Source: Chytridium lagenaria
Taxonomy: Eukaryota; Chytridiomycota; Chytridiomycetes; Chytridiales; Chytridiaceae
DNA length: 64,000 bases
Direction: 5' to 3'
Assembly: GCA_025449115.1 (NCBI GenBank)
Contig: JAHLKC010000062.1
Location: forward strand, 150,406-214,405
The notes under the pieces are model-generated. The model made no database searches and was not told the DNA's origin. It saw only the letters and a program-made list of their open reading frames with translations. Shown piece after piece: positions 12,901 through 24,143 of the stretch (position 1 is the stretch's first letter; every line of letters starts with the position of its first letter). The position numbers and the translations under genes were made by a program.

Positions 12901-15900
12901 TTGTCCGTCATGGGCGCCCAATCTACCGGCAAATCGTTCATGATAAATCATATTGCCGGCACGCACTTCGACGGAAATGCTATGGTATGTATATGTTGTG
13001 AAATTAATATAACAATGAAAGCGCTGCACGGAAGGTGTTTGGATGTCTGTTCGGCCTACTATCGATACCATCTACGTGTGCCTGGATTACGAAGGTCTTG
13101 GATCAGTTGAGCGGAGTCCGCAAGAAGATATGCTACTCTCTCTTCTGAACGCCGGTACAAGTCACTTGATTCTTTACAAGGTTTTTATTCCAATCGTCAT
13201 ATTCGCTCTCTCTTTATTATTTCTTTTAATTTATCCTAAAGCTAACTAATCTCTCAGACAAACTTATCTCTTGGAAGATCGATGAGCGAGCTGTTCCAAA
13301 TGTTCCAAGATGGCGTAAAGCTTTTCGATCAGGGAAAGAATGATCGCTTATTTAAGGGTCATTTGTTTGTTCAAGTTAACGACGTAAGTGAGGCTGATCG
13401 ATATGGAATCGTCCAAGAGTTTCAGACAAAGCTAGCGAATATTGTGCAGAATGGTTTGTGCTTGCCTCCTTTTCTTTACATAACAGGACTGATAAAGAAA
13501 AACTTTTCTGTAGAGGGCGATGATAATTTTATCACAAGGCTATTTCAGAAGAGAATGAACATTGAGGTAAGATTTAAAAGAAGAAGAAATTATTAACGTT
13601 TTCAGCCTTGGCCACTTTTTAGTGACTCCGACTTCTACTCTAAAATGAAGGTAGTTCGAGCGTTTGCGAGGAAAATTCAAACACCTTACATGAGCGCGGT
13701 AGAGTGGAGAGAGGACACGAAGGTATGAGTATCACTGTAGTAGCACCCCTAAAACGATTCAGATGCTTTTGGCCAAACTAATGATTTGCGATTGGGGTTC
13801 TATCGATGACGACTTAATAGAGTCAAGAATGAAATTGATAATGTCTCTCCTTCCGACTGCTCTTAAATACGGTTGTGAAGATGAATCTATGGAGAAGGAG
13901 CCATTACGTTGCCGAGATTCAGGGGAACTCATAACTGAGAGCGAGGAATTCATTGACCTTTCTTCGCTGCACGTCAAAGGCTGCAGACTTTTTAAAGAAG
14001 GATCTGTAGATTTTTCGATGGGGCTGGACACCGACCGCATATTTCCGTATGAGCCTTCCGTCACTCTCGGAACGTGCATTCGGGATCTTGTCATCGATTT
14101 TTCACGAAACGTTGCGGATCGCAAGGACGCCAAATCTGATCAAGACTGGTTTCTGTCGTTCAAGGCATTCATTGGATATTTCGTGAGCAGGAGACTGAGA
14201 CGCGTTCAGGAATTTGTTGACCAGAATTTTGCGAGGTTTCCGGAAATCGACACGCGATTAAGTAACACCCTTTTGGACATTCAGAAAGAGGTTAGGAGGT
14301 TTGAATCAGCTTGGACTCTATGTGGAAGATTTTGCAGCGAATGCGAGCTAAGGTGCCTTGAGCGGGACGGACACGATGGGCTGCATCACTGCGGTACGGA
14401 CCACAGATGTTATCATCTCTGCGAATATATAGAGAGTCATGGAACGGAACGGCCTGTATGCAAATCTAAGGTACTTTGTCATTTTTGGCTTTCTTTGTCA
14501 TTTTTTGACCTTAACTTAACGTGCGGCCGTTAAAAGGCTGGGCACCGTTTGAACGACTCCGGGCGATCGCATGCATGCGATGAATCGGGCCACTTCTGTG
14601 GTCAGCCGTGTATAGTAAGCTTGTCATCTCTCTATAATTTACTCATATAATCTCAAGTTCAAGGACTGGAGAAACTGCCAGCAAGTATGCACATTAGAAC
14701 TTTACCACAGCGGAGACGAACATTTTTGCAAAGCGCGCGCGCATTTCTGCGATAACCCTTGCTCTCTTCAAACAAAGGAATTTAAATGCTCCGGTAGATG
14801 CGTGGAGACCTGCGAGGACAATTTGGACCATAGTTACCACCGCTGTGAGAACCGCGGATGTCCTGTGACGTGTGTCATGCCTGGTTGTACGGAGAAATGT
14901 GGAGATAACGACCACTTTCATGATTTATCTTTGGGAGCTCTGCATATTTGCGGGTAAGTTTTATAGATTTTTAGAAATACTTTAATGTTTTCTTATACGT
15001 TTTTATGTCAACATCAGAAAACCGCACAGATGCGAAGAAGATTGTCAGAGTCAAGGTGTTTGTGATATCTCGACACAACCGGAGGTTGAAGAGACTTTGC
15101 AGAGATTGAAGTATGGGGCCCTTAAATTTACAAAGGTATTTATTCAGTTGACTCGATTTTTCTTTAGCATTATAGAGCTGTTTTTCTTTAGCATTATAGA
15201 GCTGCACATTAATGTTTTTCAGTATACTCAAGTCGGTAAACGACTGAAATGCTATAAGGTTATATTGCCCGGACAGACGAAACACGAAGGAGTGCACAGC
15301 CACTGTGAGAATGACTTCCACTTTTGCGAAATGAAATGCCCGTTCTGCAACTACTTCTGTACTCTTCCCATTGGCCATCGTCAAGAGCATTCTACATCGC
15401 ACGGCAATATGTCGCGAACAAAGTTTACACTTGCCGACGGCGACGGTGATTTCGAATATGAAAATCAGAAGTTTTCAAGCGGAGATTCAGGAATCGCCTT
15501 CCTGTGCTCTATGGTAATTTAAAAATTCTTGCGTTGTAAGAATACTAACATTTTTTTTAGTATTGTAAGCAATTGGGGCGTCATTCGCATATCGATTTTT
15601 GTCCGAATCCGGGTGGTTGCCTAGATAGTGATCACATTCGGCACCTGTCACACCCCATTCTACCAGATCCACTCCGGAAGAAGGAGCAGATCACTCACTC
15701 GCTGTTTTGGAAAAGAGCCGGATTCCAGGTATTTTCATATTTTCAATCCTACTGGCTTTGCGCGTGGGCAAACTCTAATTTAGTTTTCAGGATCCATACT
15801 CGATGGAGGAACGTGAACGCTTCACCTTGTGTGAAGCAGAGTGCGCTGGAGAGGAACACAAAAATGGGAATTCGCACGGATCCTCCTGCACTCGGCCCAT

Positions 15901-16878
15901 GTTTCACAAGCCTCTTGCGGCATCTGGCGGAATTCCAAGAGGAATTGGACATATTTCCATAGTCAGTCTTGCTCAATATCTACTTCTCTAATTATCTGTC
16001 AGGATGGACATCATTTTGAATGTCAAGCCCCTGTTCAACGGTCGGGATACCATTTAGTCTTTGTTATTGACAAAAGCGGGTCAATGGAGAGTCACGACAT
16101 TCAACCGCAAAGGGGAACTCCGTACTATGCAGAGCTAAGTAAAAATCGTTACGGTGCTGCGTTAGAAGCGTGCTGTCGCTTCGTGGATCATTCTCTAGCA
16201 GGCAATATTTGCGGAACTGTGGCGGACACATTGTCACTTGTCGTGTTCCACGATTCACCACAAGTCTTAATCGCAAATCAAGCTGGGTGTACAAGTGCGC
16301 AAATCTTACAATGTGCTCGAAATACTCGTCCCAACGGCGGCACTAATTTTAATGCGGCCATAGAAAGGGCTCAGGACTTAGTATTGAGCTGCTGGGTCCC
16401 AGGAAGGTGAAGACAAGGGGTTTTCATTTTTCTGACGTTTGGTCATCTAATAATAACGTTAAACTTCACATTGCAGAATCCCGGTGGTTATCTTCCTTTC
16501 TGATGGAGAAAGTTTTTGCAACTTTTCGAAGTTGAAAGCCTTTAAAAACATTTGTCTTAGAAATGGGTAAGAGTGACAATATCTTCGCCTTCCCTTCAAG
16601 CTTCATGGTAATACTGAATCCTATTTTCCATCCTCCCCCCATCCAGCCACGGTCTACGCTTGTTCACGGTGCTGTTTTCATCTACAGAAAGTTCACCGGT
16701 CCTCGCCGAAATGGCCCAAATGGTTCTCGTCTCCCACAACGCGAAGCCATCGGAGTCTGCTGCTTATGGTGGTTTTTTCCAAGCCATTGATGGAATTCAA
16801 CTCAGCCAGCATTTCGTTGGCGTGGCCAAAAGTTTGCTAAAGTCGAAGCCGTCACTTATTTCAGTGAAGCGAAGTTAG
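6945..16878 (+). CDS. Giant GB1/RHD3-type GTPase with B-box-like start, Cys/His-rich region and C-terminal vWA domain
   Basis: I can trace 28 exons with GT-AG junctions, about 2,740 residues. Residues about 25-75 resemble a B-box (CVDC, LCDDC, then spaced His). A long unrecognised region follows. The G domain starts near residue 1695: P-loop GAQSTGKS (12913-12936), a CTEGVW switch Thr and DYEGLG (13084-13101) resemble guanylate-binding/atlastin/RHD3 GTPases. A Cys/His-rich region spans roughly 2080-2500. The C terminus is a von Willebrand A domain with a complete metal site: DKSGS (16069), GGTNF, LSDGE. Family knowledge suggests a large cytoplasmic GTPase, perhaps membrane- or defence-related; the role is inference. 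Three single-base frame breaks fall at 8591-8593, about 9246 and 11217-11219. A decayed copy of the next gene downstream lies upstream at 5.6 kb. Start: first ATG before the B-box; no signal peptide. Confidence 0.8.
15157..15204 (+). repeat. 24-bp tandem duplication inside an intron of the GTPase gene
   Basis: Two perfect 24-bp copies (15157-15180 and 15181-15204) lie in the intron between 15135 and 15223. Each contains a polypyrimidine-TTTAG string that looks like a 3' splice site. The reading frame favours the downstream acceptor ending at 15222. Confidence 0.9.
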
Positions 16879-17439
16879 CATTAACGTGAATATTGAAGTT
16901 TGCTGTTATTTTTGCGAGCGCCTTTTTTAAATGGTCATCGATTTTCCTCTTTTTTTTTTATGAAGCACTGTTATTTTTCCTTTGACGCTTTTTTCTAACA
17001 AATCGTCTTCTTAGTGCCTGCCTGCGTCTTTTCCTGCATATCATCCATATCTTTTTGTGGATTTAATACACTTGCCTGCAACATTTTCCAACCGGCATTT
17101 TTATATTAATTGCGTCCTTGCTTCCTTTATCTTTATTGCCCCATCGGCTTCATCAATACTTTATATGACCTCATCTTCTTTACCTTCAATTTGCGTCATA
17201 TTTTTTAGAACAGCGACCTATAAATGGTATGGTCTAGGACAAAGAAATCAGTGGACAGTAAAAATGAGGTCGTGCTTTATTCGCGTAATGTGATCAAACG
17301 CCACTAAACAATACGAAACCATGAAAAAGAGCAAAACAAAACAAAAATCACCATAAATTTTAAAAGAAAACTGACCGAAGAAAGAAAAAAAGAAAAGAAA
17401 AAAAAACAACTGAAAAAAGGGCGTCATAAGATATGAGCT
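16879..17439. other. Intergenic region between convergent genes
   Basis: Shared 3' flank of the GTPase gene (plus) and the two-TM protein gene (minus). The first half is T-rich, and near 17310-17410 there is an A-rich stretch. The frame at 17057-17293 has no domain. Nothing else seen. Confidence 0.5.
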
Positions 17440-19011
17440 TCAAGGTTCGCTTGGAACACTTTGATAAGAAACGATAACTCCACCTCTGCTCCTCTCCCTC
17501 TCCCTTCCCCTAATCTTATTAACGGCATCAACAGGTGAGAATCCGCAACAACAAGTCGTAAGCGAAAACACAAACAATCCAAGAACAAGCACCAAAGCCA
17601 ATACTCTAAGCGGTCCATAAATTAAAACTTTCCCAACTGCGATGTAGGGGAAAGTTTCGTCGATTGCCTTAGACCCAACGGCGGGGCGGGTGTCAATAAG
17701 GAGAAGTTTGGCGTAGCGTGAACGGATGGGGAGGCTCTTAAATCTGATATCGCAGGTAGAGTTGAAGGAAGTGCAGGAGGTGAGCGAGTTGGTAGGTAAG
17801 GGGAAGGTGGGGGTGGAACCTCTGATGGTGATAGAGCCACCCGTTGCAGTAAGGGAAGACGCTTTAACTTTAAATTCTTTTGAAGGGGGTAAAGCGGCGA
17901 AGATCAGAAAGTGATGACCGTAGGTGCGGGCTTCAAACTCAAAATTGCCTTTGCAACCGAGGTTCTCGTTTCTAAATATGAGAAAGTAACAATTCGCAAT
18001 GTCAAAATGAAACGTGATCGTGGTAAAGGGGCTTACAGGTCGACGATAACGCTGAAGGATTCAAGGTCAAAGCGATCTAGGTTAATAAAAGCGACGTGGA
18101 CGGAAAAGTCGGGATTGCTTCTACAAGCCTCATCTGGAAGGACGTAATCCACCGACAGCTTAAGATATCATAAACCACACATCGAAGATACAAAGTAGAT
18201 TTACCTTTCCGCCCTTGTGGAGACCATAATGGCGCTGCCAAAAGACAAGGCCGTCTTCCATATCCTTTAAATCCTGAGAACGAGAGGGCATGCGATCGCT
18301 ATGGGCTTTGAGCGTGGAAAGAATATTCTTGTCCGATCCGTAGACCCACGAAAAGTCGTCTGTGGTGGTCTTGAAGACGGTGTGGTCGGTCTCTTCAGGG
18401 ATATCTGCGATAACGTGAACTTGGGTGTGTTGCTGGATATTAAACTGGGCTTGCTTTAAGTAACGGGTATCTACTTCAATGACCCTGGTGAGGAAATGAG
18501 TATAAGGTTAGATAATGGCTTCACTTATATAATACTCACTGACGATCACCCGGAGTTCTCATCAGATAAAACGGCCCGGTCCAGGGAAGAGCAATCCAGA
18601 AGAGATAGAGGAAGAAGGTGGCAAAGAATAGGAAGGGAAATAGTATCCTTTAATTGACGTACGAGGTGAAGATTAAGCGGATGACCATGAAAAGATGAAC
18701 TTACCGCATGCACGAGCAAAATTCCAGCAGACGCTTCTGATACTGCAGCGACGATTTGGTGCAGGATTCAAAACAACAAGAGGAAGACTGAAATGAAGTT
18801 AGGGAGACCACCGATTGCATGGCACTTACCTCTGGTCGGGAACAGTGATAGCATGCTGAGTGATCAACGGCGTTCGCTCACTTGGTGGTTGGGAAGAACC
18901 AGCAGATGCCTGAACGCTTTGAGGAAAGATTTTACCGATGGTTTCGCCAGTCGGTGTGTAGGCAGGAGGCATTGTCGCAGAGGACTTTGGCTCTTTCTCA
19001 GGAGAGGTCAT
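17440..19011 (-). CDS. Two-TM surface protein with extracytoplasmic beta-rich domain
   Basis: Six exons can be followed. The start MTSPEKEPKSSATMPPAY opens a hydrophilic N terminus; a Cys-rich stretch (FESCTKSSLQYQKRLLEFC) precedes TM1 (ILFPFLFFATFFLYLFWIAL). A soluble region follows, including FDLESFSVIVDLNENLGCKG, FEFEARTYGHHFLIFAALPP and repeated TATGGSITIRGST-like strands, then TM2 (VLALVLVLGLFVFSLTTCC) and a basic tail. This plan (N-terminal anchor, then LEA/DUF3712-like strand repeats) occurs in fungal membrane-associated proteins; membership here is inference. The exon 1 to exon 2 junction needs one extra base (perhaps the C run before the donor near 18840) to keep frame. Part of its last exon is duplicated at 5608-5765. 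Function unknown. Confidence 0.75.
17724..17893. repeat. Intact partner of the duplicated segment at 5608-5765
   Basis: Direct repeat about 12 kb apart that brackets the GTPase gene. This copy is within an open coding exon; the other is broken by a deletion of about 10 bases. Confidence 0.85.
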
Positions 19012-19192
19012 TTATAGTTCTTGTGTTTGAGCTTGTCACATATCAGCGACACCGACAGCTTGTCGTATTTAGTACTTAAAATCACCATCCCTCTGACTTG
19101 GCTGTAAAGGTATGAACAATTTTATCTTTATTTCTTGTAAGAGTATAAAATAAATACCTCATGGCCCTAACCCATCTAAATACTTTGTTCAT

Positions 19193-19243
19193 TCATTTCA
19201 ACGCATACCACCCCGCACTGTACACTGCATGGATTTATTTGAC
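19193..19243. repeat. Dispersed repeat, copy 1
   Basis: About 50 bp starting CATTTCAACGCATACCACCC and ending near GCATGGATTTATTT recurs with a few changes at 40371-40421 in the same orientation. Both copies are intergenic and follow CATT-rich sequence. Confidence 0.75.
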
Positions 19244-19880
19244 CATAGCTTGGTGTCTCAAAGTTGAATGATCCCCATTGCTGCCAAATGTTTCGTGACT
19301 AATAATATATACATACATCGTAGAAGTAAAGTTAAGCGGCAAAAGTTCATTAAGAAAATAATAGGAATTCTATAAAACATGGGTGCACGCACACTTACAC
19401 GTCGAAGATCGCGTCAGTAGATATGATCTACACTTGTATCGCATACTTGCTCTGCAGGGAGAAGGGTTGTATGCGGCCACCATCCCTCATTCCATGCGGT
19501 GGATATTAGGGAGGGTAGTTGACCAAACAGGCTGTCTGTCTGTGGCTGGCTTGATCTACGCAATTCAAATAATAATAATAATATTTTACAAAAAGAAATT
19601 TTTGCAATTTGGCTGTGTCTTCATTAAAATATTTATTTTCCAAAGAACTCTTCAAACATTCCGCCTCAATAACCTTTAAATCAAACACCAACATTCATTC
19701 AACACTCCAACATCTACACATCTGCACCACATCGTCAATCATCATCACATTCACATTCACGTTCATCAACCTCCTTTGATCCAACACCTCCCACTCCCCC
19801 TGCCCCACTAGCTTTAGCTTACGCGCATCCATCCAATCCTATCAACTTCATCTTACACTTCAACTACACAAGCAAACAAA

Positions 19881-21533
19881 ATGTTGACCCACAAGGCTCT
19901 GATTGCGCTGGCTGTTGCTGCCGCATCGTCCATAGCATGGTCTCCTGCAATGGCTGCAAATACAACAACCACTGCACCTCCCTCTACGTCCTCAGATACT
20001 TCAGGGACGTTGGACCCTGCAACGCAAGGCAATTGTTTGGTAAGAGAGATTGGGGTCATCACGTATTTGATCTTGTCTGGAGGCTCGCTTGAGCTTGCTC
20101 TTGTTGCACTTTAATTCTTCATTGACATCTTACATGGCCCGTCAATTTTATTGATTTATTTCCAAAGACGGGATCTTTCAGCTACGACCCCAAGCGCATG
20201 TATGTTGTTCCCGTTGGACGAGTGCCTGCAGGAGAACATTATCCCCCAGGATTGCCAGAGGTTTGTTGTTCTCACTTCCTTAGTACATGTATTGACAAGA
20301 CGTTTGTGTAGGTTGACTGGTCAGGCTATGACTGGACGATTGACTATGCTCCCGATAACGTGAGTTGTTTGTTTGAAGAACGTTGAAGGGGTGTCTTTGT
20401 AAAAATACTGTGTCGATATGTTCACCTATTTGTCATCTTTAAGAATGTGACTGCAGGCTTAATAACGCTACTTCCTAATCTAGGTCGAGGCAAAAAACCA
20501 CACTTTGGGTCTTAAGGTGGTCAAGATCCCTGGTGGCGGTGTCGGCTCTCGTGTTTCAACCACTCGTCACATCCTCTATGGACGGTTTACTATGAAGCTT
20601 AAGGCTATCGGTGTCAAGGGCATGATTACGTCTTTCATTACTATGAGTGATCGCGGTGACGAGATTGACTGGTTCGTGTCTACTGCCATAATAGGCGTTA
20701 GCTTCTTTTTTCCTTTTGGTAACATTCTACTTTGTCAATAGGGAAATAATCAACACCAACCCTGGTACACCCGCCACTACCAACATTTTCTACAAGCGTA
20801 TTTTGCAATTCGGGTTGAGGAATAGGGAGCACCCCATCCCTGGAGATGGCAAGTCCGATCAAGAGCATGGTAAGAATACCTTCTCCGTGCCCATAAAGCA
20901 TTTAAAAAAATCTGCAAAAATTCTTACAACACGTTGTTCCTTTTAGAATACACCATTGACTGGAACAGCGAACGTATTCAATGGTACATTGACGATACCC
21001 TTATTCGTACCTACACGCGCGCTGAATCTCTTTATGACGGCGAACTCGAAGGCAAGGGTGAACGATTCTACCCATCCACTCCCTCCATGATTCAATTTGG
21101 TGCCTGGAACGGTGGTGACTCCACCTCCCCTGGTCTCTCCTCCTGGGCCGGTGGTCCCGTCCCTTGGGGAGACCGCACCTTCTTTGAAGCCGAGTTTGGT
21201 CCCCTCAACGTCCAATGTTACGACGACAAGAACCGTCCTGTCCCCATGTGGCCTGTTGCAGGAAACAGGGGCCGGACTGAGCCTACTCCTCAACCTAGCC
21301 CCACTGTCTCTCTCGCACCGGCCGCTACCATCTCCCTCCTGCCTGGATTGTCTAGCGGGCCTAAGGATGCTCCCGCTGCTGGCGCGATTGGTAATGTCCC
21401 TACGGCTTCGGCGAGGGTCGCCCTTGGGTTGAATAACCCTAACAGTGCTAACGGATTGGGTGCTAGCACTTCTTTCATCTCATGGGTTGCTGGTACTGCC
21501 TTTGCAGTTTTGGTCCCCCTTGCATTCTTCTGA
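19881..21533 (+). CDS. GH16 Crh-type cell-wall transglycosylase, GPI-anchor type
   Basis: Predicted wall enzyme that links chitin to beta-glucan, acting outside the cell. Six exons: 19881-20039, 20168-20260, 20312-20359, 20484-20671, 20742-20869 and 20947-21533. The first exon encodes a signal peptide (MLTHKALIALAVAAASSIAW) and a Thr/Ser-rich stretch. The GH16 signature ExDxE is seen as GDEIDWE (intron within the Trp codon), followed by YTIDWNSERIQWYIDD, which matches the conserved acceptor-side strand of Crh/XTH-like enzymes. The C terminus is Pro/Ser/Thr-rich and ends in a hydrophobic tail (VAGTAFAVLVPLAFF) preceded by small residues, as expected for GPI attachment. No CBM18 chitin-binding module is visible. 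No frame breaks were found in this gene. An alternative is another GH16 subgroup. Confidence 0.88.
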
Positions 21534-22103
21534 TCGTATCCCATGATCCATATCCACGCTTTTTATCTTCCTCCATATTTTTCTTCACGTTCTTTTGCTC
21601 TATTTGCCCAAGTCTTTGTCACTATTTCATATCCCTCCCATCTTCACCTCTTTTCTTAAACATGCTTTTTTATATCTTCTTTTGTCTGAAAGATATTCAC
21701 GTCTTTTTAAATGTGATTTTACACCGATTCCCCCCGGACTTTCTAATCCAAATACGATTGTTATTTTTTGTTTCTTTCTTCTTCTTGATCATACTTGCTT
21801 TCGTCGGTCTTCAACGTCGTTTTTTTGTTTGTTCTTTGTTCTTTTGCTTGAATGAGACTGTGTACTATATAAATAGTGGGTGCACGTAGTTTAACGTTAC
21901 ATCTATATTTCTACAAGCTCTTCATTGTTTAATAGTGATTCATCCAGCCGGTTCAACCGAGTTCGATGGGATATACTTATTTCAAAGCCAGAAGGAACGA
22001 AGAGTACAAAAATTATACAACAACGGCACCGAAGTAGAATCAAAATATTGCTTAATGTGAGAAGCTTAAGACCTAATGATAGAACTTTTTATGAAGAATA
22101 TAT
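21534..22103. other. Intergenic region between convergent genes
   Basis: T-rich 3' flank of the GH16 gene, then the 3' flank of the prolidase gene on the other strand. Open frames of 60-135 codons here are Phe/Leu/Ser-rich readings of T-rich DNA. No gene seen. Confidence 0.5.
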
Positions 22104-23900
22104 TCATTGAGCCATGATCGCCTCAATATCCGCAACACTCTTGGGGACCTGCAGAAATATGACATTAAATAAAACCTACTTAAAAAAACAAGTATGATGA
22201 ACTGACCCATCCAGTGAGGTTGTCAATGCCAGTCTCAGTGATGGCCACATCGTCCTCAATACGGACTCCTCCCACGTTCTTGTGGAACCGCGCAAGAACG
22301 TCAATGTTCAGGAACTCCCTCAAAACAGGGTCGGCTGTGATGCGACAAAGATGAGTAGCAAAAGTCAGTGAATATTATTTCGCCGCCATGTTCTTTAAAA
22401 CGCCACGAACTCACCAAGTGCTTTCTCAAGAATGGGATCAACAAAATAGAGACCGGGTTCCACAGTCACAACCTTTGAAAGGCATTATGATATAAGCAGC
22501 CACTTATTACGTACCATTCCAGGGACAAGGGGTCGGCGCATCCTCAAGTATCGGATTCCGGGCTCCTGAATCCTTTCAACGCCAGCGGGATAACCTCCAC
22601 AGTCATGAACGTCAATACCAATGAGGTGACCAAGTCCTAAACCAATTTAAGTATCATTATCAGAGGAAGGAGATATACCATGAGGGAAAAATAGAGCCGG
22701 AATATGGTGTTTCAAAAGGTCGTCCTTATTGCCCTTGACAATGCCCGCCTAGAAAATAGTTCCTTAAGATATAATGCCAGACGCGCCAACAAAAGAGAGA
22801 AAAACAAACCTTCAAAAGCCCGTCACAAGTTACACTCTCCGCGAGCCTATGCATATCCTCCCAAAGTACACCCGGCTTCATAGCCGCCAACACCGCCATC
22901 TGCACCTCCAACACAATCTCGTAAACAACCTTAAAATCTCCCTCAAACTTTCCTCCAGTCGGGAAGCATCTTGTGATATCACTCGCATAACACGCAAGCT
23001 CACATGCCGCATCCACAAGAACAAGATCAGATTTGTTGGCGGGGATCGGTGCATTATTCTTAGTGTAATGGAGAATAGATCCGGATCGGCCGGACGCAAA
23101 GATACCGGTGTAGGCCTGGAGATGGGCTCCGGACTTTGTGCATTCGTGGATGAAGGTAGCTTGGAGATCACGTTCGGTGCCGATACCGGGACGGACCGTC
23201 TTCATGAGGGCAATGTGAGCGTTACCGCTGATGCGGCCGGCGCGACGCATGAGCTCAATTTCTTCCTGGCACTTAATGACGCGGGCTTCGGTTATAGCGC
23301 TAATGTTGGAGCGAGTTAATACTTGTATGCCGGAGACAAGAAAGCGTCAACACTCACGTCTTAAGCCTGTCCGCAGTAATATTGACCTCAGACATCTGAT
23401 GAAGAGCATCCTCCCCCTCAATAACATGCACAGTCTTTGAATCCCCAGCAGCAGCCTCTAAAACCGCCTTAAGCTCATCCGCAAAAAGCACCTTGATCTG
23501 ATGCTTTGTCTGTAAAGCCTCCACAGAAGGCGGGGCACCACACCATAGAGTATAATCATCATCATATCGCGGGACCAAAAGAGTCGACTCCTGTGTCTTT
23601 AATGATACGACAAGGTGACAGTCAGGATCTTCCACGCCTGTCAAGTAGCTGGTGTCAAACGTTAGACTGTAAGAGAGGGTTATAAGGCTTACTAGAAGTT
23701 GGATTCTTGACGGAAGGGTTCCTCAGTGTCTGTTGTCATGGTCAGATGAATGCTTATCTTCTGTACGCACCTGTCCAGCGACGGGTAAGGACAGAGCCGC
23801 CCTTGACGTAGATGGCGCCATCAGTGAGACCAAGATTCTTGATGGTCTTCAAGCGGTTGGCCGCTGCCACTTTTGCAAACGAGAACGCTTCCACAGTCAT
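22104..23900 (-). CDS. Xaa-Pro dipeptidase (prolidase), peptidase M24
   Basis: Metallopeptidase that cleaves dipeptides ending in proline; probably cytosolic, in peptide and proline recycling. Start ATG at 23900 ([18 protein letters not shown]), with no signal peptide. The N-terminal aminopeptidase-P-like domain includes [16 protein letters not shown] and [12 protein letters not shown]; the M24 fold follows. All five dinuclear metal ligands can be placed: Asp in VLVDAACE, Asp in [10 protein letters not shown], His in [13 protein letters not shown], Glu in [11 protein letters not shown] and Glu in [12 protein letters not shown]. At least seven short introns interrupt it. Length and domain order fit eukaryotic PEPD. 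It converges with the GH16 gene and has no frame breaks that I noticed. Confidence 0.9.
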
Positions 23901-24143
23901 ATTACTTTTCAAGCTCGTTGACGCTGAGACCGTTCTTTGAATGAGTCGAAACAGCTTTGCGGTGAAAATTTATCCAAAAAGCCTTGCATGCACTCCGTTA
24001 ACGAAACGGAATATTAATAAGGAAAAGCAGCCATACCAACATAAGTTTATAAATCCATGAATCGAGTATGGATGGGGCATGCAAAGTAAGTTTATTCTGG
24101 TAAGAAACGTGAAAGGAAACGATAAAAAAGTCGGAGTGAATGT

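Noticed and set aside
22774..23319. 181-codon plus-strand frame inside the prolidase gene
   Set aside because: Antisense shadow of the M24 catalytic exon, which has all metal ligands on the minus strand.
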